NCBI RefSeq assembly: GCF_050337045.1 | Contig: NZ_JAKJSO010000009.1 | Span: forward strand, 310,001 to 374,000 | Source: Photobacterium kagoshimensis | Lineage (GTDB): Bacteria > Pseudomonadota > Gammaproteobacteria > Enterobacterales > Vibrionaceae | Direction: 5' to 3' | Length of the DNA: 64,000 nucleotides | Made by a program: the position numbers and the translations under genes | The notes under the pieces: model-generated | Database searches by the model: none | Told to the model about the DNA's origin: nothing | Seen by the model: the letters and a program-made list of their open reading frames with translations, nothing else | In this document: positions 31,291 to 39,172 of the stretch, piece after piece | How the letters are laid out: every line of letters begins with the position of its first letter | How positions within the stretch are numbered: the first letter of the stretch is position 1

Positions 31291-31740
31291 ATGATTTCAG
31301 TACAAGAAGCTGATTTTTCGGTTGCTGAAGAATACGAACGTTTAGCGCAAGGTACTAGCGCGGGTGCGGTTGTGACTTTCATCGGTAAAGTACGCGACTT
31401 TAACCAAGGTGACGATGTGACTGGCTTATCGCTTGAGCATTATCCTGGTATGACAGAGAAGTCGTTAGAAAAGATTGTGGAGCAAGCGAATGCGCGTTGG
31501 CCATTATTAGCGACGCGCGTCATCCACCGTGTTGGTGATTTAGAGCTTGGCGATCAAATTGTTTTTGTTGGTGTATCCAGTGCTCACCGTGGTGCTGCTT
31601 TCCAAGCCTGTGAGTTCATTATGGACTACCTGAAAACACAAGCGCCATTTTGGAAAAAAGAACGTACAACTGAAGCAACACGCTGGGTTGATGCGCGTGA
31701 TACTGATACAAGTGCAGCGGATCGCTGGAACCAAGACTAA
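31291..31740 (+). CDS. moaE: molybdopterin synthase catalytic subunit MoaE
   Basis: MoaE, the large subunit of molybdopterin synthase, binds cyclic pyranopterin monophosphate and takes sulfur from MoaD. The 149-residue protein shows GAVVTFIGKVRDFNQGD, LEHYPGMTEKSLEKI, VGVSSAHRGAAFQACEFIMD and the lysine-bearing TQAPFWKKE, all family hallmarks. It is last in the operon, before a strong terminator. Confidence 0.98.
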   Translation: MISVQEADFSVAEEYERLAQGTSAGAVVTFIGKVRDFNQGDDVTGLSLEHYPGMTEKSLEKIVEQANARWPLLATRVIHRVGDLELGDQIVFVGVSSAHRGAAFQACEFIMDYLKTQAPFWKKERTTEATRWVDARDTDTSAADRWNQD

Positions 31741-31760
31741 CCGTTATCTGCTACATTGAG

Positions 31761-31785
31761 AAAGGAGCCTATGGCTCCTTTTTTT
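31761..31785 (+). terminator. moa operon terminator
   Basis: Perfect nine-bp stem AAAGGAGCC/GGCTCCTTT with loop TAT, then seven T residues. Confidence 0.95.
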
Positions 31786-32212
31786 GTTTTATTTTCCTTC
31801 CTAAGCATATCCAAACCTGAGTCGAAGCGACTTAGTCAGCGAATTTTTGAATGTTATTTTGACTATATTTTCATTTGTTTCTTTTTCTGTGGAAAATGAT
31901 CTGAACTGTTATTTAGATAACCATTCATTTCACTTTTACACGCTTTATGAATAGATAAGACGCTTTTAGATGATTTATTACGCTTATTCAAGGCTCTATG
32001 TTTGCGCCCGCAAACCCCTGTTTATGGCCTTTTGAAGGTGGAATTACATGTGTGAATAATCTTTCTTGTTTATTCGGGTTTTGTTTCACAAAACACTGTG
32101 CTATGTTCAATTTAACAGCATAAATAACCTGTATATATGAATGGTTATATTTTATTCGAGTGTGTTAAATGTGTTACGTGATTAAGTATCATGCAATAGA
32201 AGGAGAGATATT
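31786..32212 (+). other. AT-rich intergenic stretch, no gene seen
   Basis: About 430 bases between the moa terminator and the gene at 32213. No convincing ORF, RNA or palindrome was found. An AAGGAGAG motif just before 32213 belongs to the following gene; its promoter probably lies here but could not be placed. Confidence 0.5.
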
Positions 32213-32749
32213 ATGATCAGGAGCGATCGCTTACTCTACGACATTGCCCCAGAAGGCTTTGGTGAACGTCATTGTGAATCTTGGGATACTTGGCGCGTGC
32301 GAGCACATACCATGCTGCCACAGTTTCCTGATGAAGTATTAGAGCAATGGTTATACCGTCATTGGAAAGGGGTATTGTGTAATTGGGGATGGCTAGATTT
32401 CAACGCGATGAGTTTTACTAAGCAGTCATGGAGCAGTGATAAGATCTTATCTGAGATCTGTACGCCACATAACGATGTAATTGATAAACTCTCACGTCGA
32501 ATGAGTAATCCTATTTTTCAGCGCAGCTGGCTTGTGCAGAATATGCAAGACACAGGAACTTGGCCTGTCGCACCGATTGTGCTTGAGTATGAGCGCGATT
32601 TATACGCAACCAATGGTCGTGTACTGAAAGCGCCATTTAACTTGCTGGAAGGGCATCACCGTTTCGCCTATTTAAAGAACTTATCTGAGAATAATGAGTT
32701 TATTCAAGATAAGCATGAAATATGGGTTGCTAAGATCCCTGTGCATTAA
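32213..32749 (+). CDS. hypothetical protein with an EGHHR motif
   Basis: A 178-residue protein I cannot name. It is rich in Trp (about ten) and has no signal peptide or membrane span. The C-terminal segment FNLLEGHHRFAYLKNL resembles the GxHR(xxA) core of ParB-like nuclease/sulfiredoxin-fold domains, preceded by a strand-like PIVLEYERDLYA. That is a weak fold hint only. The ATG at 32213 has AAGGAGAG upstream. It is isolated between two terminators and so monocistronic. Confidence 0.75.
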   Translation: MIRSDRLLYDIAPEGFGERHCESWDTWRVRAHTMLPQFPDEVLEQWLYRHWKGVLCNWGWLDFNAMSFTKQSWSSDKILSEICTPHNDVIDKLSRRMSNPIFQRSWLVQNMQDTGTWPVAPIVLEYERDLYATNGRVLKAPFNLLEGHHRFAYLKNLSENNEFIQDKHEIWVAKIPVH

Positions 32750-32788
32750 AGCGCCAGCCTTATTTAGGGCGGGACTCTGTCTATATAA

Positions 32789-32816
32789 AGAAGGCCGATT
32801 ATTCGGCCTTTTTTTT
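32789..32816 (+). terminator. terminator after the EGHHR-motif gene
   Basis: AAGGCCGA/TCGGCCTT stem, loop TTAT, eight T residues. It lies between convergent genes; the minus side has only a short T-tract. Confidence 0.9.
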
Positions 32817-32839
32817 GGAAACAATATAGCCAAAGTCTT

Positions 32840-33229
32840 TTAGTCAAACTCCCATGTCACACCCATGCTCATTTCACCGTCTTGATTTGATTGCATGTGA
32901 GTTTCTATACCTTGGCCCGGAAATTGGGTGATATAACATGCGCTATCATTTTTTTTCTGTTGGCTATGTTTAGTGCTTAATTGATCTCTTGTGATGTATA
33001 CGCAGTCATCGCCACTGAGCTGTTGCTGCGTTGGTGTCGTGCTGGTTGAATACGCAGAAGGTTGCCAGTCTGTGGATTCTGCGGCTAGCGTTTGATTGCT
33101 TAATGCTACAAGCTCTTTGGGTTTTGCAATTGTAGCTGGACTGCTTAGCGCTGTTAGAAATGTTTCACCAGCAAAAGTAGGGCAGGTCGATAGTGCTAAA
33201 TACAAGGCTAATAAAGTGTGTGTTTTCAT
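32840..33229 (-). CDS. hypothetical exported protein
   Basis: A 129-residue precursor with a typical signal peptide (MKTHTLLALYLALSTCPTFA, cleavage before GETF). The mature part is Ser/Thr/Gln-rich and contains two cysteines (GDDCVYITRD and DSACYITQF) that could form a disulfide. It ends in MSMGVTWEFD, which looks like a beta-strand. No family recognised. It is transcribed in the same direction as the retropepsin-like gene about 105 bases upstream of it. Confidence 0.65.
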   Translation of the reverse strand: MKTHTLLALYLALSTCPTFAGETFLTALSSPATIAKPKELVALSNQTLAAESTDWQPSAYSTSTTPTQQQLSGDDCVYITRDQLSTKHSQQKKNDSACYITQFPGQGIETHMQSNQDGEMSMGVTWEFD

Positions 33230-33334
33230 AGGTGTTCCTTGGGTTTATTTTTATTAGGTAAAGGTTTGGCACCAGTGAGTAGGTGTAATTAAGTCGCTCT
33301 AACACTTTTGTATTGTTAATACTTTTTACCGATA

Positions 33335-34537
33335 CTATTTTGTGTAAGAAATACTAATGTCTTTTTGTTTACCTTTTCGAAGAATGGTTAAATTTAATCT
33401 TTTGCTTCGGTTGATATACAGGCTATTGGACTTATCTAGGTAGGTGTTGCAGTAATCATCTTGAGAGAAAATAGACTTATGCGAACCATTGATAGCGATG
33501 ATCTGATCGCCATTTTTCAGTCCAGCTTGATGAGCTCGCATTCCTTCAGCAACTTGTGAGGTTAATAGTTTGCCATTCGGTGTTAGATCTAAGTTGAAGC
33601 CATAACTGGGCAATGAAAGCCCATCTTCTTCTTTATTGATGGGCTTGAGCCATAGCACTCGGGATGGAAAGTCAATAATGGTTTTAAAGTAGCTGAGAAA
33701 GCCGACACCAGCGAGAGATAGCCCTTCTTTTGCTTCAACTGTGACCTTTGTGTCGTTTAACACAACACGACCGATACTCATATTACTTAATGTATAGTCA
33801 CGTACTTCATACTCTTTTAAGCCATACAGACCAAGTGTATTTTCTGTATAGCTATTGTCTGGTTTATATCCAAGGTCTTCTAATACCGATAGCATTTTAG
33901 GATGACTTAAAGTAATGCCGCTATTTTTGCCGGTATCAATACCAAGAAGAAGATCACCGAACTGATGGAATATTGCTACTTGAAGGGCGTCATCATTATA
34001 GAAAGAGAACCCTATGGGGTTATAGCCTTCTGAGACTGGGTTTCCTTTGTAGGTATTACTTAAGGTAATTTCCTTTTTTTGATAATCGATAGCCACTGCA
34101 GAGTGGCGTAGTAAGTTATACCCAAGTATTCCATCGAGTTTAAAACATGACATAGGAAAATCATTTAGTGTATCGAGTGCAATAAAGTCGAAATTTGTAA
34201 AAGAGACATCACCTATGTGCAAATCTGGCCCTTGATACAATTCTGATTTGCGCTCTTCACCACTAATATCATGAAACTTCATGGTGTAACTGCGTTTATT
34301 TAGACCGAGTTCTTTAATGGCTTGATTGCTGAGTACGTTTGCAGAGCCTGTATCAAACATGAAATGGTAGTTTTTGCCCTTAATCGGTAAAGAGACAATC
34401 ATCATGTTATTAACGAGTTTAAAGGGGAGAGTGACAGAGTATTGCTCTTTTGATATTTCACCTGAATCCAGAATAGATGCATATACCGTTAAAGGTGTCA
34501 TGAATGTAATAGCTAACAATAAAGTGAGTACTTTCAT
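33335..34537 (-). CDS. exported retropepsin-like aspartic protease with C-terminal PDZ domain
   Basis: A 400-residue precursor with a signal peptide (MKVLTLLLAITFMTPLTVYA). The mature protein begins with a retropepsin-like domain: FMFDTGSANVLSNQAI, with the catalytic Asp at residue 62, then GILGYNLL. A second copy of the fold has LLLGIDTGKNSG and VGFLSYFKTIIDF, so the chain may form both halves of an aspartic-protease active site. A PDZ-like domain follows near residues 315-360 (GLKNGDQIIAINGS). Periplasmic location is inferred; the substrate is unknown. It is AT-rich compared with flanking housekeeping genes. Confidence 0.82.
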   Translation of the reverse strand: MKVLTLLLAITFMTPLTVYASILDSGEISKEQYSVTLPFKLVNNMMIVSLPIKGKNYHFMFDTGSANVLSNQAIKELGLNKRSYTMKFHDISGEERKSELYQGPDLHIGDVSFTNFDFIALDTLNDFPMSCFKLDGILGYNLLRHSAVAIDYQKKEITLSNTYKGNPVSEGYNPIGFSFYNDDALQVAIFHQFGDLLLGIDTGKNSGITLSHPKMLSVLEDLGYKPDNSYTENTLGLYGLKEYEVRDYTLSNMSIGRVVLNDTKVTVEAKEGLSLAGVGFLSYFKTIIDFPSRVLWLKPINKEEDGLSLPSYGFNLDLTPNGKLLTSQVAEGMRAHQAGLKNGDQIIAINGSHKSIFSQDDYCNTYLDKSNSLYINRSKRLNLTILRKGKQKDISISYTK

Positions 34538-34693
34538 AGGGCAATCTTAGGTTCTTCTTACTTGTTTATTTATTAGGCTAATAATTAGCGTCACTTCAGT
34601 CAATAAAAACTTATCGTTTTGCGATAAGTTTTTATTGTTATTTGATGTTCTTCTTGTAAGATAAACGCAAATTATGTTGGTGTTAGGTGTATT

Positions 34694-35227
34694 ATGTCGC
34701 AACTCTCGATAAGCAGATTTAGCCACAAGTTACTTATTTTATTCTGGTTTTCTTTAATATTTGTTGCGGTATTGAACACTGCGTTTTGGTTCATTCCTAC
34801 TTTAGTGGGGGATAAATTTGATTGGCTTACAGTTACATTTCCTGTCGAGGTGACTTTACCCTTACCTGTGATGCGCTCTTTACTAGGGTTTATCCCAAGT
34901 ATGTTTTCAGCCTTTTTGACTATGGCATTGTTGTGGCAACTTATTGTTTTATTTCGTCTATACGAGCAAGGGGCGATTTTCGAGCGTAAAAATGTAGATT
35001 GCTATAAGAAGCTAAGTTACCTTTTGATCGCCTCGCCATTTGCCAGCATTTTTAGTGATGTGCTTGTGAGCTTAGCTTTAACACTTGATGATAAAGGCTT
35101 TAAATTATCAGCAAATACCAACGATGCGGATATTACTATGATGGTGATAGGTTTGATCGTACGGGTTATTGCAGTGGTTATGGAAAGGGCGGTAGAACTC
35201 CATGAAGACAGTGAGTTAACAATCTAA
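34694..35227 (+). CDS. DUF2975 membrane protein
   Basis: A 177-residue protein with four hydrophobic segments (LLILFWFSLIFVAVLNTAFWF, FIPSMFSAFLTMALLWQLIV, SYLLIASPFASIFSDVLVSL and MMVIGLIVRVIAVVM) and the family-like stretch LFRLYEQGAIFERKNVDC. This fits DUF2975, whose members are encoded next to a small Xre-type regulator, as here. Function unknown; a membrane partner of that regulator is a reasonable inference. The next gene begins at the base directly after its stop. Confidence 0.82.
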   Translation: MSQLSISRFSHKLLILFWFSLIFVAVLNTAFWFIPTLVGDKFDWLTVTFPVEVTLPLPVMRSLLGFIPSMFSAFLTMALLWQLIVLFRLYEQGAIFERKNVDCYKKLSYLLIASPFASIFSDVLVSLALTLDDKGFKLSANTNDADITMMVIGLIVRVIAVVMERAVELHEDSELTI

Positions 35228-35443
35228 ATGGCGATAATAATCAATCTGGATGTCATGCTAGCCAAAAGAAAAATGCGTTCAAATGAGCTTGCCAAAAGAG
35301 TGGGGATCACTGAGCAAAATTTGTCTGTACTCAAGAACGGGCGCGCCAAAGCGGTAAAGCTCGCTACACTTGAAGCCATCTGCTTTCATCTAGGTTGTCA
35401 ACCTGGTGATATTCTAGAGTATGTGCCTGACAAGCTGGAGTAG
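35228..35443 (+). CDS. Xre/YozG-type helix-turn-helix regulator
   Basis: A 71-residue Cro/C1-type DNA-binding protein. It consists almost only of the helix-turn-helix domain (NELAKRVGITEQNLSVLKNG, then KLATLEAICFHLGCQPGDIL) and lacks an obvious ligand domain. It starts immediately after the DUF2975 stop, so the two are translated from one mRNA. Target genes unknown; autoregulation of the pair is plausible. Confidence 0.88.
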   Translation: MAIIINLDVMLAKRKMRSNELAKRVGITEQNLSVLKNGRAKAVKLATLEAICFHLGCQPGDILEYVPDKLE

Positions 35444-35462
35444 AGAGAGCTGGTGTTTCTTA

Positions 35463-35492
35463 CAAAAAATAGCCCCTGATATTCAGGGGCTA
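35463..35492 (-). terminator. leftward terminator after the 34-residue ORF
   Basis: Perfect ten-bp stem TAGCCCCTGA/TCAGGGGCTA with a three-base loop. The T-tract (ATTTTTTG) exists only on the minus strand, so it ends a leftward transcript, though the stem may also serve the plus-strand HTH gene. Confidence 0.8.
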
Positions 35493-35523
35493 CGAGGTTG
35501 TGCTGCATGTGTTAATGAATAAC

Positions 35524-35628
35524 TTATTTAGCACCGTTTGCTTCGTCTTTCGCTTTATGTGCTGGTGGCACGTAGCCATGACGAACACGGGAAGGACTCG
35601 GGCGTGAGAAACAACCTGCTGGTCTCAT
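35524..35628 (-). CDS. candidate 34-residue basic small protein
   Basis: The ORF runs MRPAGCFSRPSP to KAKDEANGAK, rich in Pro, Arg and Lys, from an ATG at 35628 with GAGAG six bases upstream. It is followed by a clear leftward terminator at 35463-35492, evidence that something is transcribed on this strand. The frame is open upstream to an ATG at 35760, but that extension is low-complexity Ser/Arg and has no ribosome-binding motif. Family and function unknown. Confidence 0.45.
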   Translation of the reverse strand: MRPAGCFSRPSPSRVRHGYVPPAHKAKDEANGAK

Positions 35629-35908
35629 AGTTAACTCTCGACTTCTACTTTCGGAACGGGAACGGAATGAGAAAAGGCAGAAAAAGCCAGGAAAACTCTT
35701 AATGCGACTCTCAGTTTTGATAGTAGCGTTATTGAGTAGCTGCAGGTACTTGAATTTCACAGAAAAACAGCAATGTGAAAAGTTAATCTATTGAAACTTT
35801 TTTTATGCTTTTTTGTTATTAAAAGTGGGCTGAGACACGCACAAATTGTGCCATGCTTATTAGTGTTGGACAAAAATAGTCTAGCGCCGTTTAACATTGG
35901 AGGGTTGA

Positions 35909-36073
35909 ATGAAACATAGACGTGTATCGAACAAGCGCATGAAGCAATTGTTAGCAGAAGCGGGTATCGGCCAAGATAACCAAGAAAATGAAGAACAAGC
36001 ATTGCTGGAGAAAAAACAGCAGTCAGTCAGTCCAGATAAGCAACTATTAGATATTGATAGTCAAAATAAATAG
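35909..36073 (+). CDS. candidate 54-residue small protein
   Basis: The ORF MKHRRVSNKRMKQLLAEAG to LLDIDSQNK has a basic N-terminus and an acidic, Gln-rich C-terminal half. The ATG at 35909 is preceded by GGAGGG (start to start about ten bases), a near-ideal ribosome-binding site, and a strong terminator follows 20 bases after the stop. The combination makes a real short gene likely. No membrane span; the helical basic start could bind nucleic acid. No family recognised. Confidence 0.65.
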   Translation: MKHRRVSNKRMKQLLAEAGIGQDNQENEEQALLEKKQQSVSPDKQLLDIDSQNK

Positions 36074-36090
36074 AACTGAGAACTATTATC

Positions 36091-36118
36091 AAAAAAGCGC
36101 CTCGTTGGCGCTTTTTTT
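36091..36118 (+). terminator. terminator of the 54-residue ORF
   Basis: AAAAAGCGCC/GGCGCTTTTT ten-bp stem, loop TCGTT, seven T residues. Confidence 0.92.
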
Positions 36119-36196
36119 GTTTCTGATGTTGCTTAATTGTGATCTTTGTTGCTGACTATGTTGTGTTCTGCTGCTAGCACTGGTTGAAAATGCTGG

Positions 36197-36229
36197 TTAT
36201 TTATTCAAATTAATAATTATTTATTCAAA
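36197..36229 (+). repeat. 13-bp direct repeat upstream of oppA
   Basis: TTATTTATTCAAA occurs at 36197-36209 and again at 36217-36229, 20 bases start to start, about two helical turns, so both copies face the same side of the DNA. It lies about 300 bases before oppA. A regulator-binding pair is possible. The rest of 36119-36525 holds no gene. Confidence 0.45.
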
Positions 36230-36525
36230 AATGGGTCTTTTTTGGCTGATTTGGCGGATCTTACTTTGTTTTTACTAAATAGCGGGTGTTTAGTCTGACT
36301 AGAATCTTTCGTGCAAAGCATACCACTGCCTGTTCAGCTCTTATTAAGAATAATACTGCTTTTTGTGATAGTTTTGTGGCAAATTACTTCAATGCCTGTT
36401 AGTGTTTTGAGCAATTCTTCGGTTAGATTTACATTGTTTAGGATTAACGGTGTGAATATTGCGTAACACTAGTCGCCTACCGGAGAACGTCATGGACGCA
36501 ACGATAGAATGTATTGGAGTTATGC

Positions 36526-38160
36526 ATGTATAAGAATAAAATTACTCAGGCGTTATTAGTTAGTGCTGGTCTGGCTGCTTCAGCCGCTTCTTTTTCAGCA
36601 CTGGCAGCAGAAGTACCTGAGGGTGTAAAGCTGGCAGCACAACAAGAGCTAGTCCGAGGTAATGGTACTGAGGTTGCTTCACTTGATCCCCACAAGACTG
36701 AAGGTGTGCCAGAATCAAACGTTATTCGTGACCTACTTGAAGGCCTAGTAAACCAAGATGGTGAAGGTAATACTATCCCTGGTGCTGCTGAAAGTTGGGA
36801 AACAACCGATAACCGCACGTTTACCTTCCACCTACGCAAAGATGCAAAATGGTCAAACGGTGACCCTGTTACTGCTGAAGATTTCGTTTACAGCTTTAAG
36901 CGTGCCGTCGATCCTGCAACAGCATCGCCTTATTCATGGTATCTAGAAATGACCACCATGAAGAATGCAGAAAAGATCATTGCGGGTAAAGCAGACAAAG
37001 ATTCACTTGGTGTGACAGCGGTAGATCCGTACACACTGAAAATTGAACTTGAATCTGCAGTCCCTTACTTTGTGAAGATGATGGGCCACACAACAGTGAA
37101 GCCTGTAAACCGCAAAGTGGTAGAGAAGTTTGGTGATGACTGGACTAAACCTGCAAACTTCGTAGGTAACGGCGCATTCGTACTTGATAAGTGGGTTGTG
37201 AATGAGCGTATCGTACTGAAGCGTAATACTAAGTACTGGGATAACAAGAAAACTGTTATTGACCAGGTGACTTACTTACCAATCGAAAACCAAGTAGCGG
37301 AAATGAACCGCTTCCTATCGGGTGAAATCGATATTACCAATGAGCTACCAAACGAGCACTTCCGTCGTCTGCAAAAGCAGCATGCTGAAGATGTACAGAT
37401 CGTCGGTAACTTATGTTCTTACTACTACGGCTTCAACAATGCGAAAGCACCATTTGATGATTCACGTGTTCGTAAAGCCCTTTCTTACGCGATTGACCGT
37501 GATGTAGTAACGAAAGCGCTATTGGGTCAAGGTCAAAAACCAGGTTACTTCCTAACACCTGAAATTACAGCTAACTTCAACCCAGTCACCCCTGCTTACG
37601 GCCAATTGTCGCAAAAAGAGCGTAATGCTAAAGCGAAAGAACTGCTAGCAGAAGCGGGCTTTGATAACAGTAACCCACTTGAGTTTACGCTGCTTTACAA
37701 CACTTCTGAAAACCACAAGAAAATTGCGGTAGCTATCGCTTCTATGTGGAAGAAGAATCTAGGTGTAACGGCTAACCTTGAAAACCAAGAGTGGAAAACG
37801 TACCTAGACAACCGTCGCCAAGGTAACTTTGATGTGACTCGTGCGGGTTGGTGTGGTGACTACAACGAAGCTTCAAGCTTCTTGTCGCTAATGCAAAGTA
37901 ATAACAGCTCAAACGATCCTAAGTACTACAGCAAAGAATACGATGCCGTAATGGAAAAAGCATTGGCATCAACCTCGGATACAGAGCGTGAAGCGCTTTA
38001 TGTCCAAGCTGAGAAACTTCTGGCTCGTGATATGCCAATTGCCCCAATTTATCAGTATGTTAAAGCACGTCTAGTTAACCCGCATGTGGGTGGCGTCGCA
38101 ATGAACAATGCTGAAGATAAACTCTTCTCTAAAGACATGTACATCATTGCTGACAAATAA
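36526..38160 (+). CDS. oppA: oligopeptide ABC transporter substrate-binding protein OppA
   Basis: Periplasmic peptide-binding protein of the Opp importer. The 544-residue precursor has a signal peptide (MYKNKITQALLVSAGLAASA, cleavage after ALAA). It follows SBP family 5 throughout: SLDPHKTEGVPESNVIRDLL, TWRFTFHLR-type strands, WVVNERIVLKRNTKYWDNK, NEASSFLSLMQSNN and the C-terminal MPIAPIYQYVKARLV. The ATG at 36526 has GGAG six bases upstream; the frame extends four codons to a TTG that overlaps that motif. It is first in oppABCDF. Confidence 0.96.
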   Translation: MYKNKITQALLVSAGLAASAASFSALAAEVPEGVKLAAQQELVRGNGTEVASLDPHKTEGVPESNVIRDLLEGLVNQDGEGNTIPGAAESWETTDNRTFTFHLRKDAKWSNGDPVTAEDFVYSFKRAVDPATASPYSWYLEMTTMKNAEKIIAGKADKDSLGVTAVDPYTLKIELESAVPYFVKMMGHTTVKPVNRKVVEKFGDDWTKPANFVGNGAFVLDKWVVNERIVLKRNTKYWDNKKTVIDQVTYLPIENQVAEMNRFLSGEIDITNELPNEHFRRLQKQHAEDVQIVGNLCSYYYGFNNAKAPFDDSRVRKALSYAIDRDVVTKALLGQGQKPGYFLTPEITANFNPVTPAYGQLSQKERNAKAKELLAEAGFDNSNPLEFTLLYNTSENHKKIAVAIASMWKKNLGVTANLENQEWKTYLDNRRQGNFDVTRAGWCGDYNEASSFLSLMQSNNSSNDPKYYSKEYDAVMEKALASTSDTEREALYVQAEKLLARDMPIAPIYQYVKARLVNPHVGGVAMNNAEDKLFSKDMYIIADK

Positions 38161-38180
38161 ACAGCAAGCATAATAAATAA

Positions 38181-38208
38181 ACACCACACCCAGGGCTGGG
38201 TGTGGTGT
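38181..38208 (+). other. stable hairpin between oppA and oppB
   Basis: Perfect twelve-bp inverted repeat ACACCACACCCA/TGGGTGTGGTGT with loop GGGC and no T-tract. In binding-protein operons such intercistronic stems commonly protect the first message from 3' exonucleases, which would give OppA excess over the membrane proteins. Confidence 0.8.
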
Positions 38209-38239
38209 CATCTGTCACAGACTAAACTCGGTAGAAATT

Positions 38240-39160
38240 ATGATTAAACTAATTGCTAAAAGGATTTTAGAAGCAATACCAACCTTGTTGGTGTTAATCA
38301 CTATCTCTTTTTTCTTAATGCGTTTTGCACCAGGTAACCCTTTTTCTTCAGAGCGTCCATTACCACCTGAAGTAATGGCCAACATTGAAGCGAAATACGG
38401 CCTTGATAAACCAGTATTTGATCAATACACCACTTACCTGGGTAACGTATTACAAGGGGACTTTGGCCCATCTTTTAAATATAAAGATTTCACAGTTAAT
38501 GAACTAGTAAGTAAGGCATTGCCTGTTTCTGCAAAGATTGGTTTCTTTGCCTTCATTTTTGCGGTTGTTATGGGGGTTACGGTCGGAACGGTGGCCGCCT
38601 TGAAGCATAATACCTGGATAGATTACACCATAATGTCTACCGCAATGGCGGGGGTCGTCATGCCCTCCTTTATCCTCGCCCCAGTATTAATCTATGTTTT
38701 TGCGATTAATCTTGGTTGGTTACCTGCTGGTGGCTGGCAAGATGGTTCACTCAAATTCATGCTATTACCTATGTTTGGTATGTCACTACTTTACGTTGCC
38801 ACTTTTGCACGTATTACCCGTGGTAGCATGATCGAAACCCTTAACAGTAACTTTATCCGTACTGCTCGTGCGAAAGGTCTAAGTTACCCTTACATCATCT
38901 TAAAACACGCACTTAAGCCTGCGCTTCTTCCTGTTGTGTCATACATGGGGCCAGCGTTTGTCGGCATCATCACAGGTTCGGTTGTTATCGAAACCATCTT
39001 TGGCCTACCAGGCATTGGTAAGCTCTTTGTGAATGCAGCCTTCAACCGTGATTACTCATTGGTACTGGGTGTGACTATCCTAATCGGTGCCTTGACTATT
39101 ATCTTCAACGCCATCGTTGATATTGTACTTGCGTACATTGATCCGAAAATTCGTTACTAG
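38240..39160 (+). CDS. oppB: oligopeptide ABC transporter permease OppB
   Basis: One of two inner-membrane permease subunits. The 306-residue protein has six predicted transmembrane helices, the conserved N-terminal ILEAIPTLLVLITISFFLMR, and the EAA-loop that contacts the ATPases (IRTARAKGLSYPYIILKHAL). It lies 79 bases behind oppA across a stable hairpin and 12 bases before oppC. Confidence 0.97.
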   Translation: MIKLIAKRILEAIPTLLVLITISFFLMRFAPGNPFSSERPLPPEVMANIEAKYGLDKPVFDQYTTYLGNVLQGDFGPSFKYKDFTVNELVSKALPVSAKIGFFAFIFAVVMGVTVGTVAALKHNTWIDYTIMSTAMAGVVMPSFILAPVLIYVFAINLGWLPAGGWQDGSLKFMLLPMFGMSLLYVATFARITRGSMIETLNSNFIRTARAKGLSYPYIILKHALKPALLPVVSYMGPAFVGIITGSVVIETIFGLPGIGKLFVNAAFNRDYSLVLGVTILIGALTIIFNAIVDIVLAYIDPKIRY

Positions 39161-39172
39161 GAGAACAACAAG

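Noticed and set aside
35757..36002. An 81-codon minus-strand ORF overlapping the 54-residue plus-strand ORF
   Set aside because: No ribosome-binding motif or family resemblance; the plus-strand ORF has far better start and terminator signals.
31786..36120. Genomic island or prophage remnant
   Set aside because: The genes are atypical and somewhat AT-rich, but there is no integrase, flanking direct repeat, tRNA junction or phage gene; a variable region is all that can be said.
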